From: Anaerococcus mediterraneensis
Lineage (GTDB): Bacteria > Bacillota > Clostridia > Tissierellales > Peptoniphilaceae
Assembly: GCF_900128415.1 (NCBI RefSeq)
Contig: NZ_LT635772.1
Span: forward strand, 682,001-746,000
Length of the DNA: 64,000 nucleotides
Direction of reading: 5' to 3'
Both the position numbers and the translations under genes were made by a program. The first letter of the stretch is position 1, and each line of letters begins with the position of its first letter. Of the stretch, positions 47,038 through 57,571 are shown one piece after another. A model generated the notes under the pieces. It saw nothing but the letters and a program-made list of their open reading frames with translations, was not told where the DNA came from and did not search any database.

Positions 47038-47800
47038 TCTAAAGGATATAGATGGTTTTATCCTAAGAGAGTTTGACTACAAAGAGTCATCAAAGATTAT
47101 AGAAGTCTTTACCAAAGACCTGGGCAGGATACCTGTCATAGCCAAGGGTATAAATAAAAAAAATTCTAAAAACCTCGCCCTAAGCCAGAGATTTATCCTG
47201 GCAAACTTATCACTATATAAAACCAAGGGCCAATTTTATGGCCTAAAAGAGGGTTATGTCAAAAAATCTTATCCCAAATCCAAAAAATCCTATGACATCA
47301 TCCTCTACAAATCAGCCATAGCAGATCTTTTGACAAGGACAATGGACCAAATACAGATAGATACAGTCTATACTCTTTTGGATCGTACCTTTGATGCCTT
47401 CGAAGAAGCGGATGGGGCCTATATAAATATATTTTTATCGTTTTTATTAAAATACGTTTCATTTTCAGGCTACAAACCAAACTTCACGTCATGTGGGATC
47501 TGCGGCAAAAAAATCAGTGGAAATGATTTTTATTTTTCACCAGACCAGTCATCTCTTGTATGCGATGATTGCAAGGGTCAGGCTATGGATAGGACCTACC
47601 TAACCAAGCAGGAGTATTTGTATTTTTATAAGCTCCTCTACACCAGATCAGACGAATTAAAAGATATAAAATTAGTGGAAAATTTTGAGAAAATAGGCAA
47701 AATAATAATAGACTACAGCCTTAAAAATTTAGACTTAGGGAGATTTTCTTCCATAGAATGGGTCATTAAGGCATTGGAAAGGAATGTAAATGTACTTTGA
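47024..47800 (+). CDS. recO: DNA repair protein RecO
   Basis: A 258-residue mediator that loads RecA at gaps with RecF/RecR. The N-terminal OB-fold starts [18 protein letters not shown]. The zinc site is intact (CGICGKK and CDDCKG). The TTG at 47024 is chosen since it gives a normal-length N-terminus and lies in the last codons of era; an earlier TTG at 46982 would add 14 residues unlike the family. Confidence 0.9.
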   Translation: MATNDLKDIDGFILREFDYKESSKIIEVFTKDLGRIPVIAKGINKKNSKNLALSQRFILANLSLYKTKGQFYGLKEGYVKKSYPKSKKSYDIILYKSAIADLLTRTMDQIQIDTVYTLLDRTFDAFEEADGAYINIFLSFLLKYVSFSGYKPNFTSCGICGKKISGNDFYFSPDQSSLVCDDCKGQAMDRTYLTKQEYLYFYKLLYTRSDELKDIKLVENFEKIGKIIIDYSLKNLDLGRFSSIEWVIKALERNVNVL

Positions 47801-48671
47801 AGATTTGATTTTAAAACTAGAAGAGTATTGGAAAAACGAAGGTTGTTCTGTAATGCTCCCATACGATGTTGAAAAAGGAGCAGGAACTATGAATCCTCAC
47901 ACCTTTTTGCGCGCTCTAGGCCCAGAACCATGGAGAACATGCTATGTTGAGCCATCAAGAAGACCTGCAGATGGTAGGTATGGAGACAACCCAAACAGGC
48001 TCTACCAACACCACCAGATGCAAATTCTCTTGAAACCAACACCTCAAAACATCCAGGACTTATACCTAAAATGTCTAGAGGCTATAGGCATAGATCCAAA
48101 GGCCCACGACATCAGATTTGTAGAGGACAACTGGGAAAGTCCAACCCTTGGAGCTTGGGGACTTGGTTGGGAAGTTTGGCTTGATGGGATGGAGATAACC
48201 CAGTTTACCTATTTCCAACAAGTCGGCGGTATCAACTGCGAGCTAGAAAGTGGAGAGATAACCATAGGACTAGAAAGAATTTGTATGTACCTACAAAACG
48301 TAGACAATGTTTATGACATAAAATGGTCAGAAAACCTCACCTACGGAGATGTATTCCATACTAGAGAATATGAAAACTCAAAATATTCTTTCGAAGATGC
48401 TGACAACAAAGTTTTAGAAGAACTTTTTACAATCTACGAAAAAGAAGCAGCAAGGCTCATAGACCTAGGCCTAATATATCCTGCCTATGACAATGTCCTA
48501 AAAACCAGCCACACCTTCAACACCCTAGATGCCAAGGGGGCCATATCTGTATCAGAAAGAAGCCACTACATCAAAAGGGTCAGAGATATTTCAAGCCTTG
48601 TAGCAGAAAAATATATAGAAAAAAGAGAAGAACTAGGATTTCCACTCCTAAGAAAGGAAAATCATGCATAA
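47790..48671 (+). CDS. glyQ: Glycine-tRNA ligase alpha subunit
   Basis: A 293-residue catalytic subunit. [20 protein letters not shown] and [17 protein letters not shown] are diagnostic class II motifs. It overlaps recO by 11 bases and glyS by eight, so no room exists for a T-box leader. Confidence 0.97.
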   Translation: MYFEDLILKLEEYWKNEGCSVMLPYDVEKGAGTMNPHTFLRALGPEPWRTCYVEPSRRPADGRYGDNPNRLYQHHQMQILLKPTPQNIQDLYLKCLEAIGIDPKAHDIRFVEDNWESPTLGAWGLGWEVWLDGMEITQFTYFQQVGGINCELESGEITIGLERICMYLQNVDNVYDIKWSENLTYGDVFHTREYENSKYSFEDADNKVLEELFTIYEKEAARLIDLGLIYPAYDNVLKTSHTFNTLDAKGAISVSERSHYIKRVRDISSLVAEKYIEKREELGFPLLRKENHA

Positions 48672-50727
48672 TTACCTATTAGAAATAGGAGTTGAAGAAA
48701 TACCTTCAGCCTATGTCAAAAATACCAAAGCCCAATTAGGGGAAAAGTTCAAAAAACTATTAGACGAAAATAAAATAAGTTTTGAAAATATAATGGTGGA
48801 TTCCACCCCAAGACGTTTTGCAATCCTTATAGAAAACGCCAAGGAAAATGAAAACGTAGAGACTAAATCAGTCAGAGGTCCAAGTGCCAAAATCGCCTAC
48901 GATAGCGAAGGCAATGCCCAAAAGCCTCTACTAGGATTTCTAAAGGGGCAAAATGCAAGCCTTGATGATGTTATAATAAAAGAACAAAAAGGCGAATCCT
49001 ATATCTTTATAGAAAAAAAGCTAGAAAATAAAACTCTAGAAGATGTCCTAAAAGAAAATGTCTATGACCTAGTCAAATCTATATCATTTCCTAGGTCAAT
49101 GAGATGGGGTGGCAAGTCTATCAGATGGGCCAGACCTATCAGATGGTTTGTATCAATCCTTGATGATAAAGTCCTAGAATTTGATGCAGAGGGCATAGAA
49201 GTAGGCAATGTCACAAAAGGCCACAGGACCCTTGGATCTGACCACATAGTTATAGAAAAAATCGCAGACTATGAAAGACTTCTCAAAGAAAACTATGTCA
49301 TCCTCAAAGGCAAGGACAGAAAAGATATAATCCTCAAAGGCCTAAATAGCCTATCCAACCAAGTTGGCGGCGAATACATGAAAGATGAGGATCTTTTAGA
49401 AGAGGTTGTAAATATTGTAGAATACCCAACAGTCTTGGTTGGCGATATAGATCCAGCCTATCTTGCCCTACCAACTGAGGTTATAACTACTCCTATGAAG
49501 GACCACCAGAGATATTTCCCGATCCTAGATGATAAGAAAAAACTCTTGCCATATTTTTGCTTGGTCAGAAATGGTGATAATTACATGAGCGAAAATGTCA
49601 TAGAGGGCAACAAAAAAGTCCTAGTAGCAAGGCTAGAAGATGCCAAGTTCTTTTATGAAATAGATGCTAAGAAAAACCTAGAAGAATATACAGCAGACCT
49701 TGATAGACTGGTATTTTTCGAGGGCCTAGGCTCTATGAAAGACAAAACAAATAGGTTAGTAGAGCTTGCAACACGCTACCAACAAGAGCTTAGCCTGGGT
49801 GATGATTTGACAGAGGATGTCAAAAGAGCAGCAAAACTTTCAAAGGCTGACCTTGTTACAAAAATGGTTGTAGAATTTACTGAGCTCCAGGGTACAATGG
49901 GTGAGATTTATGCCAAAAACTCTGGCGAAAACCAAAGAGTAGCCACAGCTATCAGGGAACAATACCTACCAAAAAGTCAAAAGTCAGAGATGCCAAAATC
50001 AATCGTCGGCATCATCCTATCTATAGCAGACAAGATGGATTCTATTGTAGGTCTTTATGCTATAGAAAAATATGTCACAGGTAGCCAAGACCCATTTGGT
50101 CTAAGGCGTGCAGCCCTAGGTATTATAAATATAATCCTAGAAAATGGCATAGATGTAGACCTTAGAAAACTAATAAGCGAAGCCCTCTTGGTATATACAG
50201 AGATAAATGCCCTATCCTTTGACTACGACACAAGCCTAGAAAAAAGTTTGTCATTTATAAAAGATAGGCTAAAAAATAAACTTTTAGATGATGGCGTGAG
50301 GTATGATATTGTAAATGCTGTTGTAGATACAGATTTTTCAAACATCCTAAAGATGAGCGAAAAAGTCAAAGCCCTATCAGAATTTATAGAAGAAAATGAT
50401 GATAGCCTTTCTTATTTTACAAGGATAATAAACCTAGCCAAAGACTCAGAAGCGAGCGAAATAAGTGAGGACCTATTAGAGACAGACCTAGAAAAAGACT
50501 TTTATAGACAGATCAATTCTATAGAAAATATTGGCTTGGTATCAGCAGCTGACTACAAAAAAGAGCTTGAAAACATCCAAAAAACAAGCATCGTGGGCAA
50601 TGATTACCTAGACAATACAATGATAAATGTAGAGGATGAAAGAGTCAAAAACAATAGACTTGCAATGCTAAACTTACTTGCAAAAAGAATTTCACAGATT
50701 TTTGATATATCTCAAATAGTTAGATAG
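48664..50727 (+). CDS. glyS: Glycine-tRNA ligase beta subunit
   Basis: A 687-residue partner of GlyQ with tRNA recognition and HD-like domains. [16 protein letters not shown] at the start and [14 protein letters not shown] with [14 protein letters not shown] are characteristic. Full length. Confidence 0.97.
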   Translation: MHNYLLEIGVEEIPSAYVKNTKAQLGEKFKKLLDENKISFENIMVDSTPRRFAILIENAKENENVETKSVRGPSAKIAYDSEGNAQKPLLGFLKGQNASLDDVIIKEQKGESYIFIEKKLENKTLEDVLKENVYDLVKSISFPRSMRWGGKSIRWARPIRWFVSILDDKVLEFDAEGIEVGNVTKGHRTLGSDHIVIEKIADYERLLKENYVILKGKDRKDIILKGLNSLSNQVGGEYMKDEDLLEEVVNIVEYPTVLVGDIDPAYLALPTEVITTPMKDHQRYFPILDDKKKLLPYFCLVRNGDNYMSENVIEGNKKVLVARLEDAKFFYEIDAKKNLEEYTADLDRLVFFEGLGSMKDKTNRLVELATRYQQELSLGDDLTEDVKRAAKLSKADLVTKMVVEFTELQGTMGEIYAKNSGENQRVATAIREQYLPKSQKSEMPKSIVGIILSIADKMDSIVGLYAIEKYVTGSQDPFGLRRAALGIINIILENGIDVDLRKLISEALLVYTEINALSFDYDTSLEKSLSFIKDRLKNKLLDDGVRYDIVNAVVDTDFSNILKMSEKVKALSEFIEENDDSLSYFTRIINLAKDSEASEISEDLLETDLEKDFYRQINSIENIGLVSAADYKKELENIQKTSIVGNDYLDNTMINVEDERVKNNRLAMLNLLAKRISQIFDISQIVR

Positions 50728-50735
50728 GAGGCCGC

Positions 50736-51566
50736 ATGGAAGATGTTTTAACGGTTGTGATTATAAGTGATTCGACAGGTGAAACAGCGATCAACTATAT
50801 AAAGTCAGTTACGAGTCAATTCCCAGACCTCAAAAAAAGAGTCATTAGAAAACCGGACATACAAACAACAGAAGAAATAGATGAAATTATAGAAGAAATA
50901 CCAGACTATAGCGTAGTAGTCCAGACTATAGCCAACAAAGAATTGGCCAAATACTTAAAAGACCTTTGCCAAAAGCTAGATATAAAAGACCTTGATATCC
51001 TATCCTATGGGATAAATAAATTTGAGGAATATACAGGCGAAAAAGCTATCAGGAAGCCTGGCCTTACTAGGAAACTATCCAGAGATTATTTTTCTATGAT
51101 AGACTCTATAGAGTTTGCCATAAATTATGATGATGGCAAGGATCCAAGAGGTTTTCTCAAATCAGATATAGTCCTTTTGGGTGTTTCTAGAACATCAAAA
51201 ACACCAACAACTATGATCCTTGCGACCAAAAATTTCAAGGTTTCAAACCTGCCCTTGCTCCTAGAATCAAAACTACCAAGGGAGATTTTTGAGGTAGATC
51301 CAGATAGGATCATAGGTCTTATAATAGATCCAAAAAAATTAGAAAATATAAGGTCAGAAAGAGGCAAAAAACTTGGTCTTGATGGACCAAGCAGGTATTT
51401 TGATCATGATAGGATAGAAAAAGAGCTAGCCTATGCCAAAGAGGTCTTTAAAGACTTGGGCTGCAAGGTCATAGATGTGACAGAAAACACCATAGAGCAG
51501 ACGGCTACAGAGATTGTCCAATACTATTATGAGAAATTCCCAGAAGAAAGACAAAGCGAAGGTTAA
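50736..51566 (+). CDS. ppsR: Pyruvate, phosphate dikinase regulatory protein (kinase/pyrophosphorylase)
   Basis: A 276-residue DUF299 protein. The P-loop-like GVSRTSKTPTTM is at about residues 150-160, and SDSTGETA is near the start. Homologs switch PPDK or PEP synthase on and off by ADP-dependent phosphorylation and phosphate-dependent dephosphorylation. The target gene is not in this window. AGGAGG lies six bases before the ATG. Confidence 0.92.
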   Translation: MEDVLTVVIISDSTGETAINYIKSVTSQFPDLKKRVIRKPDIQTTEEIDEIIEEIPDYSVVVQTIANKELAKYLKDLCQKLDIKDLDILSYGINKFEEYTGEKAIRKPGLTRKLSRDYFSMIDSIEFAINYDDGKDPRGFLKSDIVLLGVSRTSKTPTTMILATKNFKVSNLPLLLESKLPREIFEVDPDRIIGLIIDPKKLENIRSERGKKLGLDGPSRYFDHDRIEKELAYAKEVFKDLGCKVIDVTENTIEQTATEIVQYYYEKFPEERQSEG

Positions 51567-51585
51567 TCAAAGAAAGGAAAAACAA

Positions 51586-53118
51586 ATGAGCAAAGAAAAA
51601 ATCCTAGTCCTAAATTTTGGTGGTCAGTACGACCAACTCATTGTTAGACGTGTTAGGGAAATGGGAGTATTTGCAGAGCTTGAAGAGTGCGATAGCCAAC
51701 TAGAAGACCTAGACCTAGAAAACCTAGCAGGCATCATACTTACAGGCGGCCCACAATCAGTCAATAATGATGACAGCCCAAAAGCTGATAAAAAAATCTT
51801 TGACCTAGGCGTGCCAGTGCTAGGTATTTGCTATGGCCACCAATTTATAAACAGCGTCTACGGCGGCGAAGTCGAAACACCAAATTTGGCAGAATACGGC
51901 AAGACTGACCTAGAAGTAGATACAAAATCAGAACTTTTCAAAAACGTGCCAGAAAAATCCATTATTTGGATGAACCACAAAGACAGGATATCAAATATTG
52001 CAGATGGATTTGTCGCCACAGCCAAAACAGCTAATACTGATGTGGCAGCCATGGAAAATCCTGACAGAAAAATCTACTCAGTCCAATTCCACCCAGAAGT
52101 AGTCCACTCTGAATACGGCAGGGAAATTCTAGAAAACTTCGTCCTAAACATTTGCCAGGCAGAAAAAACTTGGAAAATGGGCGAATTTGCCAAAGAAATC
52201 ATAGAAGAAATCAAAGAAAAATACGCTGGCAAAAAAATGATCTGCGGCCTATCAGGCGGAGTAGATAGCTCAGTTGCAGCAACAATCGTCTCAAAGGCCA
52301 TAGGAGATAATCTCCAATGTATCTTTGTAGACCATGGTCTACTTAGAAAAGACGAAGCCAAATCTGTCATGGAAACCTATAAAAACCTCGGCCTAAATGT
52401 CAAAATGGTAGATAAAAGTGAGGAATTCCTCAAACTACTAGAGGGAGTCAGCGATCCTGAGACAAAAAGAAAAATCATCGGAAACCACTTTGTCGAAGTC
52501 TTCGAAGAAGAAGCCCACAAAATCGGCGGAGCTTCCTACCTAGTCCAAGGCACCATCTACCCAGACGTCATAGAATCTGGAAAAGATAAGGCAAGTGTCA
52601 TCAAAAGCCATCACAACGTAGGCGGCCTACCAGAAGAAATGGACTTCAAAGGCCTAGTAGAACCACTCAGACTATTATTTAAAGATGAAGTTAGAGCCCT
52701 AGGAGAGGAAATAGGAGTCCCACACGACATGGTATGGAGACAACCATTTCCAGGACCAGGCCTTGGCATCAGAGTCATGGGAGACATCACCGAAGACAAA
52801 CTAAGAATAGTCAGAGAAACCGACGCCATCCTAAGAGAAGAAGTCAAAAACTTTGGCTTAAACGAAAAAATCTGGCAATACTTCACAGTATGGACCCCAA
52901 TCAAAACAGTAGGGGTAAAAGGCGATGCGAGAGCCTACGAAAATGTAGTAGCCATCAGAGCCGTCACATCCACAGACGCCATGACAGTAGAAGCAGCCAA
53001 CCTCCCATACGAACTAATGCAAAAACTATCAAACAGAATGATAAACGAAGTAGATGGAGTAGGCAGAATAGTCTACGACATAACCAGCAAACCACCAGGA
53101 ACAATCGAATGGGAATAA
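51586..53118 (+). CDS. guaA: GMP synthase (glutamine-hydrolysing)
   Basis: A 510-residue enzyme converting XMP to GMP. The class I amidotransferase has GGPQSVN, GICYGHQ (catalytic Cys) and FHPEVVHS; the ATP-pyrophosphatase loop is GLSGGVDSSVA. The ATG at 51586 is chosen for the AAAGGAAA site. The last codons (GAATGGGAATAA) are the left core of an integrated element: the stop TAA is completed by element DNA, whereas the empty site would end in TAG, so the protein is unchanged. Confidence 0.97.
   Translation: MSKEKILVLNFGGQYDQLIVRRVREMGVFAELEECDSQLEDLDLENLAGIILTGGPQSVNNDDSPKADKKIFDLGVPVLGICYGHQFINSVYGGEVETPNLAEYGKTDLEVDTKSELFKNVPEKSIIWMNHKDRISNIADGFVATAKTANTDVAAMENPDRKIYSVQFHPEVVHSEYGREILENFVLNICQAEKTWKMGEFAKEIIEEIKEKYAGKKMICGLSGGVDSSVAATIVSKAIGDNLQCIFVDHGLLRKDEAKSVMETYKNLGLNVKMVDKSEEFLKLLEGVSDPETKRKIIGNHFVEVFEEEAHKIGGASYLVQGTIYPDVIESGKDKASVIKSHHNVGGLPEEMDFKGLVEPLRLLFKDEVRALGEEIGVPHDMVWRQPFPGPGLGIRVMGDITEDKLRIVRETDAILREEVKNFGLNEKIWQYFTVWTPIKTVGVKGDARAYENVVAIRAVTSTDAMTVEAANLPYELMQKLSNRMINEVDGVGRIVYDITSKPPGTIEWE
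53107..53117 (+). repeat. Left attachment core (attL)
   Basis: GAATGGGAATA spans the last codons of guaA and matches 62667-62677 exactly. A partial copy GAATGGGAA also occurs at 53135-53143. Confidence 0.8.
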
Positions 53119-53208
53119 ATATATAAAATGATTTGAATGGGAAACTCTAAATTTCAACGTTTTTAAATGATGAAAGTCAATGAAATCAAATGAATTGATA
53201 TATAGATC

Positions 53209-53227
53209 CCTGCCAAAATCCTGCCAA
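53209..53227 (+). repeat. Left arm-type repeat, two CCTGCCAA units
   Basis: CCTGCCAAAATCCTGCCAA is identical at 62588-62606. Each copy holds CCTGCCAA twice with an 11-bp period, about one helical turn, as expected for integrase arm-binding sites. It lies 92 bp inside the left core. Confidence 0.65.
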
Positions 53228-53265
53228 GGATTTATAAAATTGAGAAAAACGTAGTTTTTTACATT

Positions 53266-53332
53266 GCGTCTTTTAGCATTTGATATAGTAAGTATAATAA
53301 AATGACTTGCTATGTCAAATGCTAAAGGACGC
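53266..53332 (+). ncRNA. Long perfect stem-loop near attL
   Basis: Arms of 28 bases (53266-53293 and 53305-53332) pair throughout, with an 11-base loop. The only non-Watson-Crick pairs are three U-G wobbles, which pair only if the plus strand is transcribed. The tail TTATTTTG is T-rich, so it may terminate guaA read-through; other roles are open. No other gene is seen in 53119-53488. Confidence 0.6.
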
Positions 53333-53358
53333 TTATTTTGAATGCGAGAAAATGTAAG

Positions 53359-53411
53359 CTTAGACGAATTTCAACCGAAAATCTATGATTTGAATTGAAT
53401 TTCGTCGTAAG
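53359..53411 (+). other. Second stem-loop upstream of the methylase gene
   Basis: CTTAGACGAATTTCAA (53359-53374) pairs with 53395-53411 with one bulge and one mismatch. It is followed by an extended -10, TGGTATATT (53438-53446), that probably drives the restriction-modification genes. Confidence 0.45.
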
Positions 53412-53488
53412 TTCAGTATGTAAAAAATGTTAAAAATTGGTATATTATAAGAGATAGACACAGGATTATAAATTAGAGTGGAGAAAGC

Positions 53489-55417
53489 ATGCAAAGGCAC
53501 GATATAGTTAATAGAATAGGCAATGAATATAAAACATCTAATATTGAGGGCGGCGAATTCTCATATGTTAAAGCAGCTGGTTCTAGGGACAAACTAGTAA
53601 ATTTACTAGGATATACTCCTGATCATTTTAAACTAGATATTAGATTTGAAAATAGAGAAAGAGGAGTTGTTGTTCTAGTAGAAACAAAAGCTGATTTTGT
53701 TGAATCTGATAAAGAACAACTCAGACAATATGTTGATGAAGAAAAAGTTTTATTCAATACTAAAAAAATAATTGCTATTTTGGCTAATACAAATAATGAT
53801 AAATTCAAGATTTGGAAAAACAAAATATCTGACGAAACATTACTTAATAATGAAAATGTCATCGACACTATGGAGTATTACACTTCATTATTCAATGCAA
53901 GCAAACAGAATGACAGGGAAAAAGTTTTAAAAAACACCTATGCACTTAATGAACTTTTACATAAAAAAGACATACCCGAAAAATTAAGAAGTCAATTTGT
54001 AGGTTCTTCTTTGTTATATATAAAAGATGTGGTAAAACAAAGAGGTTTCATAACAATTGATGATAAAGCGGTAGAAGAGTTAAGGGATTATTGGTCTTAC
54101 AATAAACCGTCTGGAATTATAGGTTCAATTAAAGAAACTCTTGAGAATTTATTGGATGGATCAGATAATAAAGCAAAGAAGATAGAGTTGCTTCAAAAAA
54201 ACGTATTGAATAATCAAAAAGTTAAAGCCTTGGATATAAAGGATTGGGTAGGAATACTATCATATATCTTAGAAAATATTTATGCTTATATTGATGAAGA
54301 CTCAGATGAAGGTCAAGATATACTTAATTTATTTTTCATAGCATTTAATAAATACACAGGGAAAGATGATAAGAATCAAGCATTCACACCCGATCATATT
54401 ACAGAGTTTATGTGTAGAATAACAGAAGTGAACAGGTATAAAAGGGTATTTGATGGTGCTTGTGGTTCAGGGTCTTTTTTAGTACAAGCAATGGTTAAGG
54501 AGTTAGCTGATTGTGATAAAGCACGAATTACAGATGCAGAAAAACAAATTTTAAAAGAAAATATTAAGAAAAACAATATATATGGTGTTGAAATTGAAGA
54601 AACAGCTTTTGGTTTATCAACTACTAACATGTTAATTCACGGTGATGGTAACTCCAATATAAAATTAGCTTCTTTATTTGATAGTGAGGAATTTTTTATT
54701 GAAGCAAACCCAGATATTGTTTTAATGAATCCTCCTTACAATGCTAAGCCTAGAACGATACCAGGAAAATACAAAATAGGCTGGAAACCTAATCAAATAA
54801 ATGGGAAAGAAGATCCTAGCAAAGGATTTTCGTTTGCTGAATTTATTTCAGATTGTGTTAAGAAGATTAATATTAATAGGGTAAATGATGGAAAGGCCAA
54901 GAAAGAAGTAAAGTTAGCTATACTATTACCTGTATCAGCTGCCATTGGTTCAAATAATATATTAAAATCAGCAAAAGAAAAAATGTTAGAAGACAATACA
55001 TTAGAAGCTGTTTTTACCTTACCTAATGAAGTATTTTACCCTGGAGCATCAGTATCTGCTTGTTGTATGGTTTTTACATTAGGAAGGCCACATATTTCGG
55101 CTGATGGTAGTATAAGAGAGACATTCTTTGGCTATTATAAAGATGATGGTTTTATAAAGCGAAAAAATCTTGGAAGAGTCGAACAATTTAGTAAAGAAGA
55201 TGAATCTTTATGGAAAAAAATTGAAGAAAAATGGCTAGACTTATACAGAAATAAAAAAGTAGTTGAAGGCTTGAGTGCAACTGCAAAGGTGGATCATAAT
55301 GATGAATGGCTGGCAGAAGCATATATGAAAACCGATTACTCAACTTTGACAGAAGCAGATTTTGAAAAAACTATTAGGAACTATTATGCATTCCTTATAA
55401 AAGATGGGGTAATTTAA
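53489..55417 (+). CDS. Fused restriction nuclease and N6-adenine methyltransferase, BcgI-A-like
   Basis: A 642-residue protein. The N-terminal PD-(D/E)xK nuclease core is Asp50 in KLDIRFENR with Glu65 and Lys67 in VLVETK. A helical linker (about 150-300) leads to a gamma-class N6-adenine methyltransferase with motif I FDGACGSGSF near residue 321 and motif IV NPPY near 414. The domain order and length match BcgI subunit A (type IIB), which cuts on both sides of its site only when complexed with its specificity subunit. The S gene begins one base after the stop. An HsdM of a type I system is less likely, given the nuclease motif and the lack of hsdR. Confidence 0.8.
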   Translation: MQRHDIVNRIGNEYKTSNIEGGEFSYVKAAGSRDKLVNLLGYTPDHFKLDIRFENRERGVVVLVETKADFVESDKEQLRQYVDEEKVLFNTKKIIAILANTNNDKFKIWKNKISDETLLNNENVIDTMEYYTSLFNASKQNDREKVLKNTYALNELLHKKDIPEKLRSQFVGSSLLYIKDVVKQRGFITIDDKAVEELRDYWSYNKPSGIIGSIKETLENLLDGSDNKAKKIELLQKNVLNNQKVKALDIKDWVGILSYILENIYAYIDEDSDEGQDILNLFFIAFNKYTGKDDKNQAFTPDHITEFMCRITEVNRYKRVFDGACGSGSFLVQAMVKELADCDKARITDAEKQILKENIKKNNIYGVEIEETAFGLSTTNMLIHGDGNSNIKLASLFDSEEFFIEANPDIVLMNPPYNAKPRTIPGKYKIGWKPNQINGKEDPSKGFSFAEFISDCVKKININRVNDGKAKKEVKLAILLPVSAAIGSNNILKSAKEKMLEDNTLEAVFTLPNEVFYPGASVSACCMVFTLGRPHISADGSIRETFFGYYKDDGFIKRKNLGRVEQFSKEDESLWKKIEEKWLDLYRNKKVVEGLSATAKVDHNDEWLAEAYMKTDYSTLTEADFEKTIRNYYAFLIKDGVI

Positions 55418-55418
55418 G

Positions 55419-56531
55419 ATGATTGAAATTGATAATTGGAAAGAATTTAATGTTGGAAAACTATTAAATCCACAAACAACTAAATTATCTATTAAAAATG
55501 ATTTAGATGAAGGAAAAGTTCCTTTCATTTCAAGAACTGGACTTAATAATGGTGTTGATTGTTATGTTGATGTGTCAAATGATAGAATAACGAAAGGAGA
55601 TTGCATAACAATAGGGGCAGAAGGGGTTATAGCATTTTACCAAAGATATGATTTTGCTACAGGCAACAAAGTTTATACGTTAAGAAATCCTAAAATGAAC
55701 GAAAAAAGTGCCCTATTTATATGCACAGTATTAAATTTAGAAATTTTCAAATATTCATATGGTAGAGCTAGAGTATTGAATAAATTAAAAGACGAAGTTA
55801 TAAAATTACCTGCAAAAGTTGATAAAAATGATTGTTTTGTAATTGATAAAGATAAACAATTTAACAAGGAAGGATATATTCCTGACTGGGAATACATGGA
55901 AAATTTTATAGAAAGGCTTGAAACTAGAGAGAGAGAGAGTCAAAGCTCTATTAGAGATTCTTTAATAACAAAAAATTATAATAATATATCGTATAATCTT
56001 AATATTGATTTATGGAAGGAATTTAAAGTTAAAGACATATTTAACGTAAAATATGGTGTTAATCTTGAGCTAAATAAATGTATAGAAGTAAATAATGGTA
56101 TTAATTTTGTCTCAAGAACAGCAGAGAACAATGGCGTTTCTGCAATTGTAGAATTAATTGATGATGTAATACCACAAAAACCAGGTTTACTTACAGTAGC
56201 AGGCGGTGGTAGTGTATTATCTACCTTTTTACAGAATAAAGAATTTTATAGTGGTCGAGATTTGTATACTCTTGAATCTAAAGAAGAACTATCTGATTTA
56301 GTGAAACTTTTTTTGACTACTATTATAGAAAAAAATAAATATAAATATAATTATGGTAGGCAAGCTAATAAAACTTTACCTGATTTAATTTTAGAACTCC
56401 CAATCAAGAGGAATTCAGATGACAATCCTATTATAGATAAAAATAGAACTTATTCTTATGATGGTTATATACCTGATTGGGATTTTATGGAAAAATATAT
56501 AAAATCTTTACCTTTTGGAGATAGAATTTAA
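55419..56531 (+). CDS. Restriction-modification specificity subunit, BcgI-B-like
   Basis: A 370-residue S subunit made of two homologous halves. Each begins with a target-recognition domain (WKEFNVGKLLNPQTTK at ~6; LWKEFKVKDIFNVKYG at ~199) and ends with the same block (GYIPDWEYMENFI; GYIPDWDFMEKYI). Each half should read one part of a bipartite DNA site. BcgI-B is of similar size. The recognition sequence cannot be predicted from the protein alone. Confidence 0.82.
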   Translation: MIEIDNWKEFNVGKLLNPQTTKLSIKNDLDEGKVPFISRTGLNNGVDCYVDVSNDRITKGDCITIGAEGVIAFYQRYDFATGNKVYTLRNPKMNEKSALFICTVLNLEIFKYSYGRARVLNKLKDEVIKLPAKVDKNDCFVIDKDKQFNKEGYIPDWEYMENFIERLETRERESQSSIRDSLITKNYNNISYNLNIDLWKEFKVKDIFNVKYGVNLELNKCIEVNNGINFVSRTAENNGVSAIVELIDDVIPQKPGLLTVAGGGSVLSTFLQNKEFYSGRDLYTLESKEELSDLVKLFLTTIIEKNKYKYNYGRQANKTLPDLILELPIKRNSDDNPIIDKNRTYSYDGYIPDWDFMEKYIKSLPFGDRI

Positions 56532-56535
56532 AATA

Positions 56536-56563
56536 AGGCGATAATAACATCGCCTCATTTTTT
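56536..56563. terminator. Bidirectional terminator between convergent genes
   Basis: AGGCGAT (56536-56542) and ATCGCCT (56549-56555) with T-rich sequence on the right (ATTTTTT) and TTATTTT in the minus sense on the left. It serves the S gene and the opposing gene. Confidence 0.75.
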
Positions 56564-56581
56564 ATGTCCAAATGGATCTTT

Positions 56582-57571
56582 TTAATCTATTGCATTGCCA
56601 TTTTCTTTTTCTTCAATAATGAAGTAGTCATATTTAGAAAGTCGCCAATTTGCGATTTCGAATTCTTTACTTGGATATTTATTACAGATTGTGTACAAGT
56701 CTTTTTCTATTTCATCCTTAAGTATTGTAATTCCTATCCTGGATAAAGCTTTTATTATGTTTTCAATAATGTATCTGTTTGACTGAGATTGACCCGGGAA
56801 TCGTTCTGATTGGTCATATGATACAGCATCTTCTAAATAATCATGTATTCTTAGTGTTCCATATCTTATGTTATCAAACCAATCATTAAAACTCCAATCG
56901 TTCTTATAACATAATTCATATTTAGAATAATAATCTTTTTTCAGTATTTCCTTTAAATCACCTAAGCTATCAAACCAATCCTTGAAAGAAGGGTTTTTTT
57001 TCCTCCAGCAGCTGAAGTTAGAATTTATTTCAACATTATATTTAGCGGAATGCTTGAGGCGTTCATTATTATCCTCTTTCCATTCTTCTAAACTAGGAAG
57101 GAAATTTGTAGAAAAAAACTTTTCACAAACCTTTGTAATTTCATCATATGATTCTTTTGGTTTTTCTGGATTGTAATATTCAATATATCTGACTATTTCC
57201 TGATTTTTTACTATATATTCAATATCTGATAAATCCTTCAGAGCTTCACGTATATCACTTCCTAGTTTTTTTTCTATTTTTTTTCTTGCACTAATATCTA
57301 AATATTTCTCTATAATATGATCTTGGACTATATTCCTATATATTTTTTTATCTGCATCACTTAAAGAGTTCCAAATAACATCAACATCCTTTACTAGTTT
57401 TGAATTCTCGTGGTTTTTTCCTTTATAATATTCTCTCAAGTGTTTTTTTAAGTATTCCCTTAATGCATGTTTTTTATTATCTGACATTTTTTCATTATCA
57501 AGCGAAATTTCAAAAAAAGTATATATACTTTGGTAAAATTTCTCGTTCTGTTTTTCTTTTTTTTCATTCAT
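56582..57571 (-). CDS. Unrecognised element cargo protein
   Basis: A 329-residue protein with no signal or membrane segment, rich in charged and aromatic residues and predicted largely helical. Repeated W-x-x-W/F patterns (FKDWFDSLGDL, WSFNDWFDNIRYG) and a tyrosine-rich C-terminal part stand out. AAGGAG precedes the ATG. It is the only minus-strand gene in the element and lies convergent to the restriction-modification pair, a usual place for defence or toxin cargo, but no domain is recognisable. Confidence 0.55.
   Translation of the reverse strand: MNEKKEKQNEKFYQSIYTFFEISLDNEKMSDNKKHALREYLKKHLREYYKGKNHENSKLVKDVDVIWNSLSDADKKIYRNIVQDHIIEKYLDISARKKIEKKLGSDIREALKDLSDIEYIVKNQEIVRYIEYYNPEKPKESYDEITKVCEKFFSTNFLPSLEEWKEDNNERLKHSAKYNVEINSNFSCWRKKNPSFKDWFDSLGDLKEILKKDYYSKYELCYKNDWSFNDWFDNIRYGTLRIHDYLEDAVSYDQSERFPGQSQSNRYIIENIIKALSRIGITILKDEIEKDLYTICNKYPSKEFEIANWRLSKYDYFIIEEKENGNAID

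Noticed and set aside
47640..47800. T-box leader for glyQS
   Set aside because: glyQ starts inside the end of recO, leaving no untranslated leader, and no T-box motif was seen.
52734..53126. Plus-strand 130-codon frame inside the end of guaA
   Set aside because: It is a shifted reading of well-conserved guaA sequence, very rich in Arg, Ser and His, with no start signal.
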